This document shows, one piece after another, positions 18,092 to 26,411 of a DNA stretch of 49,261 bases (positions are counted from its first letter, which is position 1; each line of letters begins with the position of its first letter). Both the position numbers and the translations under genes were made by a program. The stretch comes from Akkermansiaceae bacterium UBA2381. Its GTDB lineage: Bacteria > Verrucomicrobiota > Verrucomicrobiia > Verrucomicrobiales > DEV007. The DNA lies in NCBI GenBank assembly GCA_002344215.1, contig DDSV01000025.1:1-49261 (forward strand), written 5' to 3'. The notes under the pieces were generated by a model that saw only the letters and a program-made list of their open reading frames with translations, searched no databases and was not told where the DNA came from.

Positions 18092-19066
18092 ATGTCTGGA
18101 GACGTCACCCGCTTCATTGAGCGGCACTACCGCCACTTCAACGCCGCAACCCTGGTTGATGCGGCGAAAGGGTGGCAGGGCCTGCTCGAATCGGGAGGGC
18201 GGATGTTCTTCACCATGGCCGGGGCCATGAGCACCGCCGAGCTCGGTCTCTCTCTCGCGGAAATGATTCGTCGCGGCAAAATCCACGCGATCTGCTGCAC
18301 CGGAGCGAACCTCGAGGAGGATCTCTACAATCTCGTCGCCCACGATCACTATCGACGCATCCCGAACTGGCGGGACCTCACTCCGGAGCAGGAGCAGGCG
18401 CTCCTCGAAGAGCATCTCAACCGCGTCACCGACACCTGCATTCCCGAAGAGGAAGCCTTCCGCCGTCTCGAACACGTCATTCTCGATGAGTGGCAGGCCG
18501 CCGAGGCGGAAGGCCGACGGCATTTCCCCCATGAGTTTCTCTACCGCATCATCCGCAGCGGAAAACTCGCCCACGAATACCAGATCGACCCCGCCGACAG
18601 CTGGCTCGTCGCGGCCTGCGAAAAAAATCTGCCCATGTTTGTCCCGGGATGGGAGGACAGCACCTCGGCAAACATCTTTGCCTCGCATTGCCTCAAGGGA
18701 AATATAAAAAATCCCCATGTCGTGAAGACAGGAATCGAGTACATGATGGAGCTGGCCAACTGGTACCGCGAGACCACTCCTGCTTCACCACTGGGATTCT
18801 TCCAGATCGGAGGAGGCATCGCAGGCGACTTCCCCATCTGCGTCGTGCCCATGCTGCACCAGGACTTCGGGGCCGAGGGTGTGCCGCTCTGGGCCTACTT
18901 CTGCCAGATTAGCGACTCAACGACGAGCTATGGCTCGTATTCCGGAGCGGTTCCCAATGAAAAAATCACCTGGGGAAAACTCGGGATTGATACCCCCAAA
19001 TACATCATCGAGTCCGACGCCTCCATCGTCGCGCCGCTTGTGTTTGCGCATGTGTTAGGCTGGTAG
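18092..19066 (+). CDS. Deoxyhypusine synthase-like protein
   Basis: The 324-residue protein belongs to the deoxyhypusine synthase superfamily: MFFTMAGAMSTAELGLSLAE, CCTGANLEEDLYN, PGWEDSTSANIFA and QIGGGIAGDFPICVVP are family blocks. The catalytic lysine is kept as K296 in ITWGKLGID, aligning with the W-G-K of the eukaryotic enzyme. Bacteria lack eIF5A, so true deoxyhypusine synthesis is unlikely. Family relatives transfer the aminobutyl group of spermidine to other amines; plant homospermidine synthase evolved this way. The speA gene 5 bases upstream places it in polyamine metabolism, perhaps acting on putrescine or agmatine. The exact reaction is inferred, not shown. Confidence 0.9.
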   Translation: MSGDVTRFIERHYRHFNAATLVDAAKGWQGLLESGGRMFFTMAGAMSTAELGLSLAEMIRRGKIHAICCTGANLEEDLYNLVAHDHYRRIPNWRDLTPEQEQALLEEHLNRVTDTCIPEEEAFRRLEHVILDEWQAAEAEGRRHFPHEFLYRIIRSGKLAHEYQIDPADSWLVAACEKNLPMFVPGWEDSTSANIFASHCLKGNIKNPHVVKTGIEYMMELANWYRETTPASPLGFFQIGGGIAGDFPICVVPMLHQDFGAEGVPLWAYFCQISDSTTSYGSYSGAVPNEKITWGKLGIDTPKYIIESDASIVAPLVFAHVLGW

Positions 19067-19076
19067 GTGATTCGTC

Positions 19077-19283
19077 ATGACCTCTCCCGATCCACTCCAC
19101 GGCGTCACTCTCGAAATGATGCTGCAGCGGCTTGTCAGTGAACTCGGCTGGGAGGAGATGGGATGCCGGATACCCGTTCGCTGCTTTACTCACGATCCGA
19201 GCCTTTCCTCAAGCCTCAAATTCCTGAGACGGACTCCGTGGGCGCGGGAGAAGGTGGAAACGCTTTATCGGAAGATAGTCTGA
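19077..19283 (+). CDS. VF530-family small DNA-binding-type protein
   Basis: The 68-residue product matches the VF530 (DUF2132) family over its whole length: DPLHGVTLEMMLQRLVSELG, WEEMGCRIPVRCF, DPSLSSSLKFLRRTPWAREK and VETLYR. Family members are small helical proteins for which DNA binding has been proposed on structural grounds. It begins 10 bases after the DHS-like stop and ends 2 bases before the start of the dipeptidase fusion gene, so it sits inside the speA operon. Its link to the polyamine genes is unknown. Confidence 0.88.
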   Translation: MTSPDPLHGVTLEMMLQRLVSELGWEEMGCRIPVRCFTHDPSLSSSLKFLRRTPWAREKVETLYRKIV

Positions 19284-19285
19284 TC

Positions 19286-21229
19286 ATGATCACGCTCCGT
19301 CGGCAACCAAGTGGAGTAAGCGGTTTTCCTCTCTCCCTCGTTGTCACGATGCTGCTTCTCGCCAGCGTCGACAAGTCCCGCAGCGAAGACTTCGTTGAGT
19401 TGATCCGTCTCGATGCCACCCTCGTCATCGACCTGCCTTACGCAACGGAGAACAATTTCTGTAAAACAAAACTCTACCCGGTTGAGCGCTGCTTTCTTCG
19501 CCGCGAGGTCGCCGAAGCTCTCGTCAAGGCGCATCAAAGCCTCGCGGAGAAAGGGCTCGGCCTGAAAGTCTGGGACGGATACCGGCCGCATTCGGTTCAA
19601 TACAAAATGTGGGAGGTTTCCCCGCTTCCCGGATATGTGGGACATCCCCGGCGCGGATCTAAACACAACCGGGGTGCTGCCGTCGACGTCACCCTGATTA
19701 AACTCGCCACCGGTGAGGAACTGGAAATGCCGACTCCCTACGATGAGTTTTCACCGCGCGCCCACACCGGCTACTTCAAGATCTCCCCGGAAGTGGCGGA
19801 AAACCGGAAGCTGCTGCAGAGCGCGATGCGCTCCCAGGGTTTCTCGACGATCCAGAGTGAATGGTGGCACTTTGACTACCGCGGTTGGGAACGGTTCCCA
19901 CTCTCCAATATCCCGCTCGAAAACCTCGCGGAACGCTCAGACGAAGAAGTAGCTGCCCATGTGGCTGAGAGTTCTAAAAATACCGTCGTTTCCGCGTGGC
20001 CACGGTTTCGCGGGCCCAACGGCGGCGGAGTCGCCGTGGACCCGGATGTGCCGCTCGAATGGAGCGCAGAGAAGAATCTGAAATGGTCGCTCGAACTTCC
20101 GGGACCCGGTTCCTCTTCTCCCGTCACCTGGGGCGACCGTATCTTTGTCACCGCCTACTCGGGCTACGGCGACGGGAAATCAGAGGAGGCAAAACCGCTC
20201 GATCTCGTCCGCCACCTTCTCTGCGTCGACCTCAAGACAGGCAGGACTCTCTGGACTGCCAGCGAACCGGCTGTCGTGGCGGAGGATTCCTTTGAAGAAT
20301 TTCTCCCCGAGCACGGCTATGCGAGCAGTACCCCGGCCATAGACGGAGAGCGGGTCTACTGCTTCTACGGAAAGAACGGAGTCTTTGCCTATGACTTCGA
20401 AGGCCGCCGGATTTGGTCTGCGCCGACCGGGAAACTTTCCTCCAAAATGACATGGGGTTCCGCCGCCAGCGTCGTCCTCTCGGACAAGGCCGTCATCATC
20501 AACGCCGGGGACGAGGCGCGCGCCCTCATCGCCTTCGACAAACTCACCGGAAAAGAGCTCTGGCGGATGGAGCACCCCATGCTGGAACAAACCTACAATA
20601 CACCGATCCTGCACCCGGTGTCTCCGGAGCGCACCGATCTCATCGTGGCATTTCGTGATGAAATCCGCGGGCTGAATCCGCTCGACGGAACTGTAAGATG
20701 GTTCTCACCCAGCCCCGTCGGAGGCAATCTTTCCGGAAGTCCCCTCCTTCTCAGCGAAAATCGCGTCGGAGTGTTCAGCGGATTTCCGAGGACCCTGGGT
20801 GCGGTATTTCGAGGGGGCGGCGAAGGTGATCGCACCGCGGAGGCGCTTCTCTGGGAGAGCACTCAGGCCAAGAGCTACATGCCCGTTCCGGTCGAGCACA
20901 AGGGGCTCCTCTACTGGGTCACCGAGGATGGAATCGCCACCTGCGCCCGGCCGGAGAACGGGGAGGTCGTCTATCGCGAGCGTCTCGATATCGCCAGCGA
21001 AGACGGTCGCGGCATGGCCTTCTACGCTTCCCCCATCCTTGTGGGCGACCACCTCGTCGCGGTCAGTCGCCATGCGGGCACCTTCATCATTTCGGCAAAG
21101 CCGGAATTTGACCTGGTGCGAATCAACCGGATCGAGGGTGATCGGACTCGCTTTCAGGGAACTCCCGCAGTGAGTGCCGGACATCTTCTCCTCCGTTCAG
21201 AGAAGGCACTCCATGCCATAGCGAAGTGA
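19286..21229 (+). CDS. VanX-type D-Ala-D-Ala dipeptidase fused to a PQQ-like beta-propeller
   Basis: The frame is open from 19163, but ATG 19286 gives a signal-like leader (FPLSLVVTMLLLASVDKSRS) and 647 residues. Residues 35-205 are a peptidase M15D (VanX/DdpX) domain. The conserved arginine is R100 in WDGYRPH, the zinc residues are H127 and D134 in SKHNRGAAVD and H195 in EWWHFDY, and E192 is the likely catalytic base. From about 238 (WPRFRGPNGGGVAVD) the protein becomes a PQQ-like beta-propeller with repeated blades such as LLCVDLKTGRTLWTASE and LIAFDKLTGKELWRME. VanX-type enzymes hydrolyse D-Ala-D-Ala and normally stand alone. The fusion suggests an exported cell-wall dipeptidase with a binding platform, but its substrate is unproven. 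Confidence 0.88.
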   Translation: MITLRRQPSGVSGFPLSLVVTMLLLASVDKSRSEDFVELIRLDATLVIDLPYATENNFCKTKLYPVERCFLRREVAEALVKAHQSLAEKGLGLKVWDGYRPHSVQYKMWEVSPLPGYVGHPRRGSKHNRGAAVDVTLIKLATGEELEMPTPYDEFSPRAHTGYFKISPEVAENRKLLQSAMRSQGFSTIQSEWWHFDYRGWERFPLSNIPLENLAERSDEEVAAHVAESSKNTVVSAWPRFRGPNGGGVAVDPDVPLEWSAEKNLKWSLELPGPGSSSPVTWGDRIFVTAYSGYGDGKSEEAKPLDLVRHLLCVDLKTGRTLWTASEPAVVAEDSFEEFLPEHGYASSTPAIDGERVYCFYGKNGVFAYDFEGRRIWSAPTGKLSSKMTWGSAASVVLSDKAVIINAGDEARALIAFDKLTGKELWRMEHPMLEQTYNTPILHPVSPERTDLIVAFRDEIRGLNPLDGTVRWFSPSPVGGNLSGSPLLLSENRVGVFSGFPRTLGAVFRGGGEGDRTAEALLWESTQAKSYMPVPVEHKGLLYWVTEDGIATCARPENGEVVYRERLDIASEDGRGMAFYASPILVGDHLVAVSRHAGTFIISAKPEFDLVRINRIEGDRTRFQGTPAVSAGHLLLRSEKALHAIAK

Positions 21230-21294
21230 GAAATTTGATGAGGTGACGCGCAAATCTCTCGCCCGCTTTCGCGGCCTGTGATATCGCTCTTGCC

Positions 21295-21864
21295 ATGAAA
21301 CTCGGATTGATCTCACTGACTGGACTTCTCGCGATCGGAATGGTTTTCACGGCCTCGGCTCAACAGCCCGAAGAAGGTTGGTCCAACCTGGGCGGATGGA
21401 AATTTGAAGTTCGCCCCAACGCCAATGATGAGAAAGAGATCTGGATCATTCCCGAGGCGAATCCAGCCGGGGCCAAAAAGATGACGAGCACCCCGGGCTG
21501 GGGAAATATGCGCATGCATATCAGTCCTGATGACAAGCTGATCGTCCTTGAAGATGGGGGCGGAAGTCTCGGAATCGACCTCCGTGTCTTTCGCGCGGGC
21601 GCATCTCCGACCGAATATGTCGAAGATGAAAACCTCAAACTCGCCGACATCGTGGAGGCATGGGCGGTCAAAAAGGCGGGGGCACCGGATGGAAGCATTC
21701 TGGGACACCGTTATGTTCACGCTCATGGCTGGTCGGCGGACGGGAAAAAGCTTCTCATTTCCATTTCCGGACGGGAGGGTGAACTGAGCATCCCCGGCTG
21801 GTTCGCGATCTATGATTTCGCAACCGGAGCACTTTCGTTTGACCTCGGCGAACTGAATCGCTGA
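21295..21864 (+). CDS. Secreted protein of unknown function
   Basis: I do not recognise this 189-residue protein. It starts with a clear signal peptide (LISLTGLLAIGMVFTASA). The body looks beta-rich, with segments resembling beta-propeller or TolB-like blades: NEKEIWIIPEA-type strands, WGNMRMHISPDDKLIVLEDG, and HGWSADGKKLLISISGRE followed by WFAIYDFATGALSFDL. The protein is too short for a complete propeller. It starts 65 bases after the dipeptidase-propeller fusion and 113 bases before infA. A final or regulatory part in the upstream operon is possible but not shown. Confidence 0.75.
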   Translation: MKLGLISLTGLLAIGMVFTASAQQPEEGWSNLGGWKFEVRPNANDEKEIWIIPEANPAGAKKMTSTPGWGNMRMHISPDDKLIVLEDGGGSLGIDLRVFRAGASPTEYVEDENLKLADIVEAWAVKKAGAPDGSILGHRYVHAHGWSADGKKLLISISGREGELSIPGWFAIYDFATGALSFDLGELNR

Positions 21865-21977
21865 GCGGAAACCGCGCCGAATGAGCCGACTTCGCGCCCC
21901 GGAATCTTCGCAATAACCACAAGAAATTACTTCTAAAATCTGAGAATTGAGCGATTGTCCGGCTTCGACCCCCCATT

Positions 21978-22343
21978 ATGCAGCAGCGAGACGACGACAC
22001 CGTAGAACTTGAAGGATCCATTCATACCGTCCTTCCGGGTACCATGTTCCGCGTTGAACTGGACAACGGTCACCTCGTCCTCGCTCACATCTCCGGGAAA
22101 ATGCGCAAGCGTTTCATCCGCCTCGTCGCCGGCGACCGGGTGAAGATCGAGATGTCTCCCTACGACACCGAGAAGGCCCGTATCGTCTACCGGGTCGACA
22201 GCCGCAGCCCCCGCCCGATGAATCCTGGAAAACGGAGTTCTCCCCGCAGCATGGCTCGTCCCGGTCAGCCCAAAAAGCGGGCCAAGCCCAACCCGACACC
22301 GCGACGTGGCGGAGGCGGTGGTGGAGGTGGCGGCAGCAAATAA
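21978..22343 (+). CDS. infA: Translation initiation factor IF-1 with long basic, Gly-rich tail
   Basis: IF-1 binds the ribosomal A site and helps start translation. Residues 1-74 are a complete IF-1 OB fold: LEGSIHTVLPGTMFRVELDN, GHLVLAHISGKMRKRFIRL and GDRVKIEMSPYD are diagnostic. Residues 75-121 form an extra tail, first Arg/Pro/Ser-rich, then PKKRAKP, then a run of nine glycines before SK. Standard IF-1 is about 72 residues, so this is an unusual form, perhaps with RNA or protein contacts through the tail. The ATG follows a 113-base gap, while the HscB-like and HscA-like genes follow closely on the same strand, suggesting a shared transcript. Confidence 0.93.
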   Translation: MQQRDDDTVELEGSIHTVLPGTMFRVELDNGHLVLAHISGKMRKRFIRLVAGDRVKIEMSPYDTEKARIVYRVDSRSPRPMNPGKRSSPRSMARPGQPKKRAKPNPTPRRGGGGGGGGGSK

Positions 22344-22382
22344 TCGACCTTTGGTCGTGTCGCCACGCAACCTTGCGCGTGA

Positions 22383-22925
22383 ATGACGAGTTACTTCGCG
22401 CTTCTCGGACTGCCTGAAACGCTCATCCTGGAGGCCGCATCGGTCGAGGACTCCTGGCGTACCCTCACCCGGAACGAACCATCGGGTTCGCTCGAACCGG
22501 ATTTAAACCGGGCCCGTGCCACCCTCCTTGACCCGGTCACCCGACTCGCCCATTGGCTGGAACTCCGGGCCCCCGACGCCAGGGTTGATCGCACCATCGA
22601 GCCTGCCCTGATGGATCTCTTTTCCGAAATCGGTCCTGTCATCAAGACGACCGACGACCTTCTTAACCGCCATCGCAAGGCAACGACCGCCCTCGCCCGG
22701 GCCGTTCTTACTCGCGAAGCCATCGCTGCCCAGCTCAGGATTCAACAGTTGCTGCAGAGGCTCCAAACGCTCAAGACCTCGCTCATCGAGCGATTTGATG
22801 CCATAGAAGCGGACGTGGAAAACGGATGCTTTGACGAGGCTACGAAATCCCTCGGACAGCTGAAGTTCCTCTCACGCTGGGAGGAGCAATGCCGGGAAAG
22901 GCTGCTCTCCCTCATCGCCTGCTGA
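22383..22925 (+). CDS. hscB: HscB-like co-chaperone lacking the HPD motif
   Basis: The 180-residue protein has the layout of HscB, the J-domain co-chaperone that hands the IscU scaffold to HscA. The start MTSYFALLGLP and the segment LLDPVTRLAHWLELRAPD match HscB, and the C-terminal three-helix region ends DEATKSLGQLKFLSRWEEQC, close to the family consensus. However, the J-domain HPD tripeptide expected near residues 31-35 is absent (RNEPSG instead). HPD normally triggers the Hsp70 ATPase, so this protein may bind the client but act differently on the chaperone. Its partner gene hscA starts 7 bases after the stop. No isc scaffold or desulfurase gene is nearby. Confidence 0.78.
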   Translation: MTSYFALLGLPETLILEAASVEDSWRTLTRNEPSGSLEPDLNRARATLLDPVTRLAHWLELRAPDARVDRTIEPALMDLFSEIGPVIKTTDDLLNRHRKATTALARAVLTREAIAAQLRIQQLLQRLQTLKTSLIERFDAIEADVENGCFDEATKSLGQLKFLSRWEEQCRERLLSLIAC

Positions 22926-22932
22926 TCGAACC

Positions 22933-24750
22933 ATGAACGAGAACGAAAGCATCATCATCGGGATCGACCTGGGAACGACCAATTCACTGGTCGGGGTGGT
23001 CGATTCGGGTTTCCCCATCGTCCTTGCCGATCAGAACGGAGACAGACTCCTTCCCTCCTGTGTTTCCTGGCCGGCCGGACAGCCCCCGCTGATCGGAAAT
23101 GAGGCCCTCCGTTCCCGAATACTCTCCCCCGGGCGCACCGTCACTTCGATCAAGCGTTTCATCGGACGGACCTTCGCCGACCTGTCAGAAGATGAGATCA
23201 GGGAGGCGGGGTTTACGGTGGTCCCGGGTACCGTTGGAGAAATAGAGGTACAGCTTGATTCAGAGACCCGAATCTCACCCGAGAAGATCTCGTCACTCAT
23301 CCTCCAGCGCCTTAAAGAAAACGCCGAAGCCGCTCTCGAAATGCCGGTAACACGGGCAGTCATCACCGTTCCGGCCTATTTCAATAACACACAGCGCGAG
23401 GCGACGAAACGGGCAGCGGAACTGGCCGGACTCACCGTCGAACGCATCATCAACGAACCGACCGCAGCCGCTCTCGCCTACGGACTGGACAAACTCGACG
23501 AGGAATCCACTGTCGCCGTGTACGATCTCGGAGGCGGTACCTTTGATCTGTCGATCCTGCAGATGAAAGACGGCTTTTTCGAAGTCATCTCCACGGCCGG
23601 TGACACGAGACTTGGCGGCGACGATCTTGACCGGGCCATCGCACAACACTTCATTGAGGTGCTTTCTCCCGGCCCACTCAGCCCGGAGGAGGAAGCGACC
23701 GTCATGGTGCGCGCCCGGGAGGCAAAAGAAGCGCTTAGTTCTGAAGAGAGTGTTATCATTCGTTTTCCTTTCTTCCGCGAGAATGAGAGCTACGAAGTGG
23801 CGCTGACTCGAGCCCGCTTCGAGGAACTCATCGCCCCCGTCATTGAGCGGACCCGTCCGATCTGCCAGCGTGCGTTTGCCGAGGCGGCCAACAAGGGGGC
23901 CGGGCGTGTGCAGAAACTCATCCTGGTCGGAGGGAGCACCCGCATTCCTCTCGTGAGAGAAAAGCTAAAAACCTGGCTCGACCTTGAGCCGGACGTCAGC
24001 CAGCATCCGGATGAGACTGTCGCCCTCGGGGCCGCGATTCAGGCGGGCATGCTCTGTGGACGTGTCAGGCAGATAATTCTCGTCGACGTGACCCCTCTCT
24101 CACTCGGCATCGAAACCTTCGGCGGACTGATGAACGTGATCATCCCCCGGAATACCACGATCCCGACAAAGGCGGGCGAACTTTTTACCAATGCCGTGGA
24201 CAATCAGGAATCCATGGCCATTCGCGTCCTTCAAGGGGAACGGGAGCTGGCAAAAGACAACTGGCTCCTCGGCGAGGTCACCGTTCCCTTTTCACCGGGG
24301 CCCAGGAGCAGCGCCCGGGTCGGGGTGCAATTCTCGATCGACCGGAACGGCATCCTTGAAGTCCTCGCGCGCGACACCGCTACCGGGGAGGATCATGTCC
24401 TCGAAATCCGGAACGCCGCCATTAATGTCGATGACGAGGCTGTCGAACGCATGGTCAGCGAATCGATTGACTACGCCTTTGAGGACATGAACGAACGCAT
24501 CTGGACCGAGGCCACCTTCAAGAGCGCTGAGCTTCTTCCCGCCGTCGCCGAGGCCCTGACACTGGTGGGCTCTCTGCTCCCCGACGAAGACCGCGCTGCC
24601 ATTGATAGAGCCTCCATGAATGTGAGACAGATTCTCGAGGGGACAGAACATAACGCTCCCGCGCTCAAAGCCGCCAATTCAGCTCTTGATGAGGCAACGC
24701 AGACCCTCGCGGCCCTCCTCGTCGAGGCAGCGTTTTCTGATCTCGATTAA
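22933..24750 (+). CDS. hscA: HscA-type Hsp70 chaperone
   Basis: The 605-residue protein is a full Hsp70: phosphate loop GIDLGTTNS at residues 10-18, PAYFNNTQREATKRAAELAG, NEPTAAALAYG near 174, DLGGGTFDLS near 198, VGGSTRIPLV, and a substrate-binding domain starting after DVTPLSLGIETFGG. The length and domain order fit HscA (about 616 residues in E. coli) better than DnaK, and the HscB-like gene directly upstream supports this. Its role should be ATP-driven transfer of Fe-S clusters from a scaffold, but the usual isc genes are absent from the window. A minor housekeeping Hsp70 is the alternative. Confidence 0.9.
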   Translation: MNENESIIIGIDLGTTNSLVGVVDSGFPIVLADQNGDRLLPSCVSWPAGQPPLIGNEALRSRILSPGRTVTSIKRFIGRTFADLSEDEIREAGFTVVPGTVGEIEVQLDSETRISPEKISSLILQRLKENAEAALEMPVTRAVITVPAYFNNTQREATKRAAELAGLTVERIINEPTAAALAYGLDKLDEESTVAVYDLGGGTFDLSILQMKDGFFEVISTAGDTRLGGDDLDRAIAQHFIEVLSPGPLSPEEEATVMVRAREAKEALSSEESVIIRFPFFRENESYEVALTRARFEELIAPVIERTRPICQRAFAEAANKGAGRVQKLILVGGSTRIPLVREKLKTWLDLEPDVSQHPDETVALGAAIQAGMLCGRVRQIILVDVTPLSLGIETFGGLMNVIIPRNTTIPTKAGELFTNAVDNQESMAIRVLQGERELAKDNWLLGEVTVPFSPGPRSSARVGVQFSIDRNGILEVLARDTATGEDHVLEIRNAAINVDDEAVERMVSESIDYAFEDMNERIWTEATFKSAELLPAVAEALTLVGSLLPDEDRAAIDRASMNVRQILEGTEHNAPALKAANSALDEATQTLAALLVEAAFSDLD

Positions 24751-24805
24751 GTTCGTTTTGCTTCGCGTGTTCCTGACTGGTGCAGGGCAGCGATACGGCT
24801 ACAAG

Positions 24806-24818
24806 CTCTTGCCAAGAG
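24806..24818. promoter_or_regulatory. Inverted repeat upstream of the LysR gene
   Basis: CTCTTGCCAAGAG is a perfect 5-bp inverted repeat with a 3-base centre, 35 bases before the LysR ATG. LysR proteins often bind such dyads of the T-N11-A type near their own promoter. This is only a candidate site; no -10 or -35 pair in the region is convincing. Confidence 0.3.
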
Positions 24819-24852
24819 GGATCCCCTTGCGTATCCCTTAAGATCCAGCCGC

Positions 24853-25743
24853 ATGCACATTGAAACCTTTCAGGTCTTCTGCGACCTCGTTGAAACCACC
24901 AGTTTCTCCGAGGCGGCGGCGCGCAACGGGATCACCCAGAGCGCGGTGAGCCAGCAGATCCGGGCTCTGGAAGAGCGTTTTAAAGTCACTCTCGTCGAAA
25001 GGGGCAGGCGCAATTTCTCGGTCACCCCCGAAGGCGAGGCCTTCCTCAAGGCGGCACAGCGCATCCTCAAGGCGTATCACAGCATCGAAGAGGATCTCGG
25101 CACGATGCGCAATGTCGTGGCGGGTCCGCTCACCATCGCCACGGTCTACAGTATTGGCTTCCACGAACTGCCTCCCTTTCTTGAGACCTATCGTCAGCTC
25201 TTCCCTGAAGTCGATCTGCAGGTTCACTATCGCCGATCAAATCAGGTCTATGCCGATGTCTCGGAGAATCTCGCCGACCTTGGACTGGTCGCCTACCCCC
25301 AGGAGCGGAAGGGGGTCGAGATCGAACCGGCCTGGAAAGATAAACTCGTCGTGATCTGCCCGCCGAATCATCCCCTCGCGAAACGAACCGCTCTCGACCT
25401 CAAGGCCATCGACGGCCAGCGTTTTATTTCCTTCGAACCCGATCTGCCGACACGAAAAGCGATCGACGATATGTTCACTCAGGCGGGTATTCAGATCAAA
25501 GAGGTCGTCGAGTTCGACAATATCGAGACGGTGAAACGCGGCGTCCTGATTGAAAATGCGATTTCCATCGTCCCCAGCGAAAGCGTGAAATCCGAGGTCA
25601 AATCCGGCACCCTTGCCCAGATCACGATCAACGGAAAATTCGTCTGGCGTCCACTCGGCATTGTACGCCGCCGGACGAAGGCCGTCACTCCGGCGATGCG
25701 GGAAATGATCCGTCTCCTGAAACAAAAAGAGACGGGAGATTGA
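24853..25743 (+). CDS. LysR-family transcriptional regulator
   Basis: The 296-residue protein has an N-terminal winged helix-turn-helix (HIETFQVFCDLVETTSFSEA, then GITQSAVSQQIRALEE) and a C-terminal effector-binding domain beginning near GPLTIATVYSIGF. It is similar to CysL/CbbR-like LysR proteins; the ligand is not known. The gene is on its own between the hsc genes and a convergent secreted-protein gene. Just upstream there is an inverted repeat CTCTTGCCAAGAG at 24806-24818 that could be a binding or autoregulatory site. The stop lies in the loop of a terminator hairpin. Confidence 0.93.
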   Translation: MHIETFQVFCDLVETTSFSEAAARNGITQSAVSQQIRALEERFKVTLVERGRRNFSVTPEGEAFLKAAQRILKAYHSIEEDLGTMRNVVAGPLTIATVYSIGFHELPPFLETYRQLFPEVDLQVHYRRSNQVYADVSENLADLGLVAYPQERKGVEIEPAWKDKLVVICPPNHPLAKRTALDLKAIDGQRFISFEPDLPTRKAIDDMFTQAGIQIKEVVEFDNIETVKRGVLIENAISIVPSESVKSEVKSGTLAQITINGKFVWRPLGIVRRRTKAVTPAMREMIRLLKQKETGD

Positions 25744-25755
25744 TCCCGTCTCTTT
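25726..25755. terminator. Perfect 12-bp hairpin between convergent genes
   Basis: AAAGAGACGGGA (25726-25737) pairs with the 12 bases at 25744-25755, giving a perfect stem with loop GATTGA; the LysR stop codon TGA (25741-25743) lies in the loop. The stem ends TTT on the plus strand and AAA opens it, so on either strand it is followed by a short T-rich run. It serves convergent genes ending at 25743 and 25783 and probably works in both directions. Confidence 0.8.
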
Positions 25756-25782
25756 CACTTCAGCGATTCGCTAAGAACACGA

Positions 25783-26334
25783 TTACTGGGCGAACGGACT
25801 CGACGTAAACTTCAGAAAGGCGTCACCCATCGCTTCGATCGACTTGGTCGGGCCGGTGAGTTTCAGGAACACGTCACCCTGCTCACTCGGGAGAATCGCG
25901 GCGAGCATGGTGTAGTCGGCCTTCGGAGTTTTGGGAGCACCCGAGAATGGACCGGCGCCCGCCATTGTTTCGAGGTAGGTGCCTTTGGCGGTGAGTAGGG
26001 TGACTTTCTTGTCGCCCATTTCCTTCTCTTCCGTCTTCGTCTCGGGAGTGCCCTCGAACTGACCGATCCAGCGATCAATGTTCGCCTGAGTGCCACCACC
26101 GCCACCCGCGCCAAAGAAGAAGAGGACGAGTTCCACATCGGCGAGGGCTTCGTCCTCGTGATCGTAGAGGAACTGGCCGGCGCGCATGGAACTGGTGACC
26201 TGCTGCTGGACCCACGGCTTGGCAAACGAGAAGGTAAACTCGCTGACCTTGAGACTGCCCGCCTCCTCGGCACGAAGGGATGCGGAAGAGGTCAAAAGCA
26301 GACCTGCGACAAAAAGAATTGAGAGGTTTTTCAT
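25783..26334 (-). CDS. Secreted protein of unknown function
   Basis: This 183-residue protein has a signal peptide (MKNLSILFVAGLLLTSSASL). The body contains FSFAKPWVQQQVTSSMRAGQ, LVLFFFGAGGGGGTQANIDR, WIGQFEG and a C-terminal ILPSEQGDVFLKLTGP. This set of short motifs recurs in small exported proteins of Planctomycetes and Verrucomicrobia, but I know no function. It is convergent with the LysR gene, sharing its terminator, and lies downstream of lnt on the same strand. Confidence 0.8.
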   Translation of the reverse strand: MKNLSILFVAGLLLTSSASLRAEEAGSLKVSEFTFSFAKPWVQQQVTSSMRAGQFLYDHEDEALADVELVLFFFGAGGGGGTQANIDRWIGQFEGTPETKTEEKEMGDKKVTLLTAKGTYLETMAGAGPFSGAPKTPKADYTMLAAILPSEQGDVFLKLTGPTKSIEAMGDAFLKFTSSPFAQ

Positions 26335-26411
26335 AAGAGAAGTGGATGTTTGTCGACCAATCGACAGTCTGTATACGACCGGAAAGGGTTAACCCGATCT
26401 CTTGACTCTGT

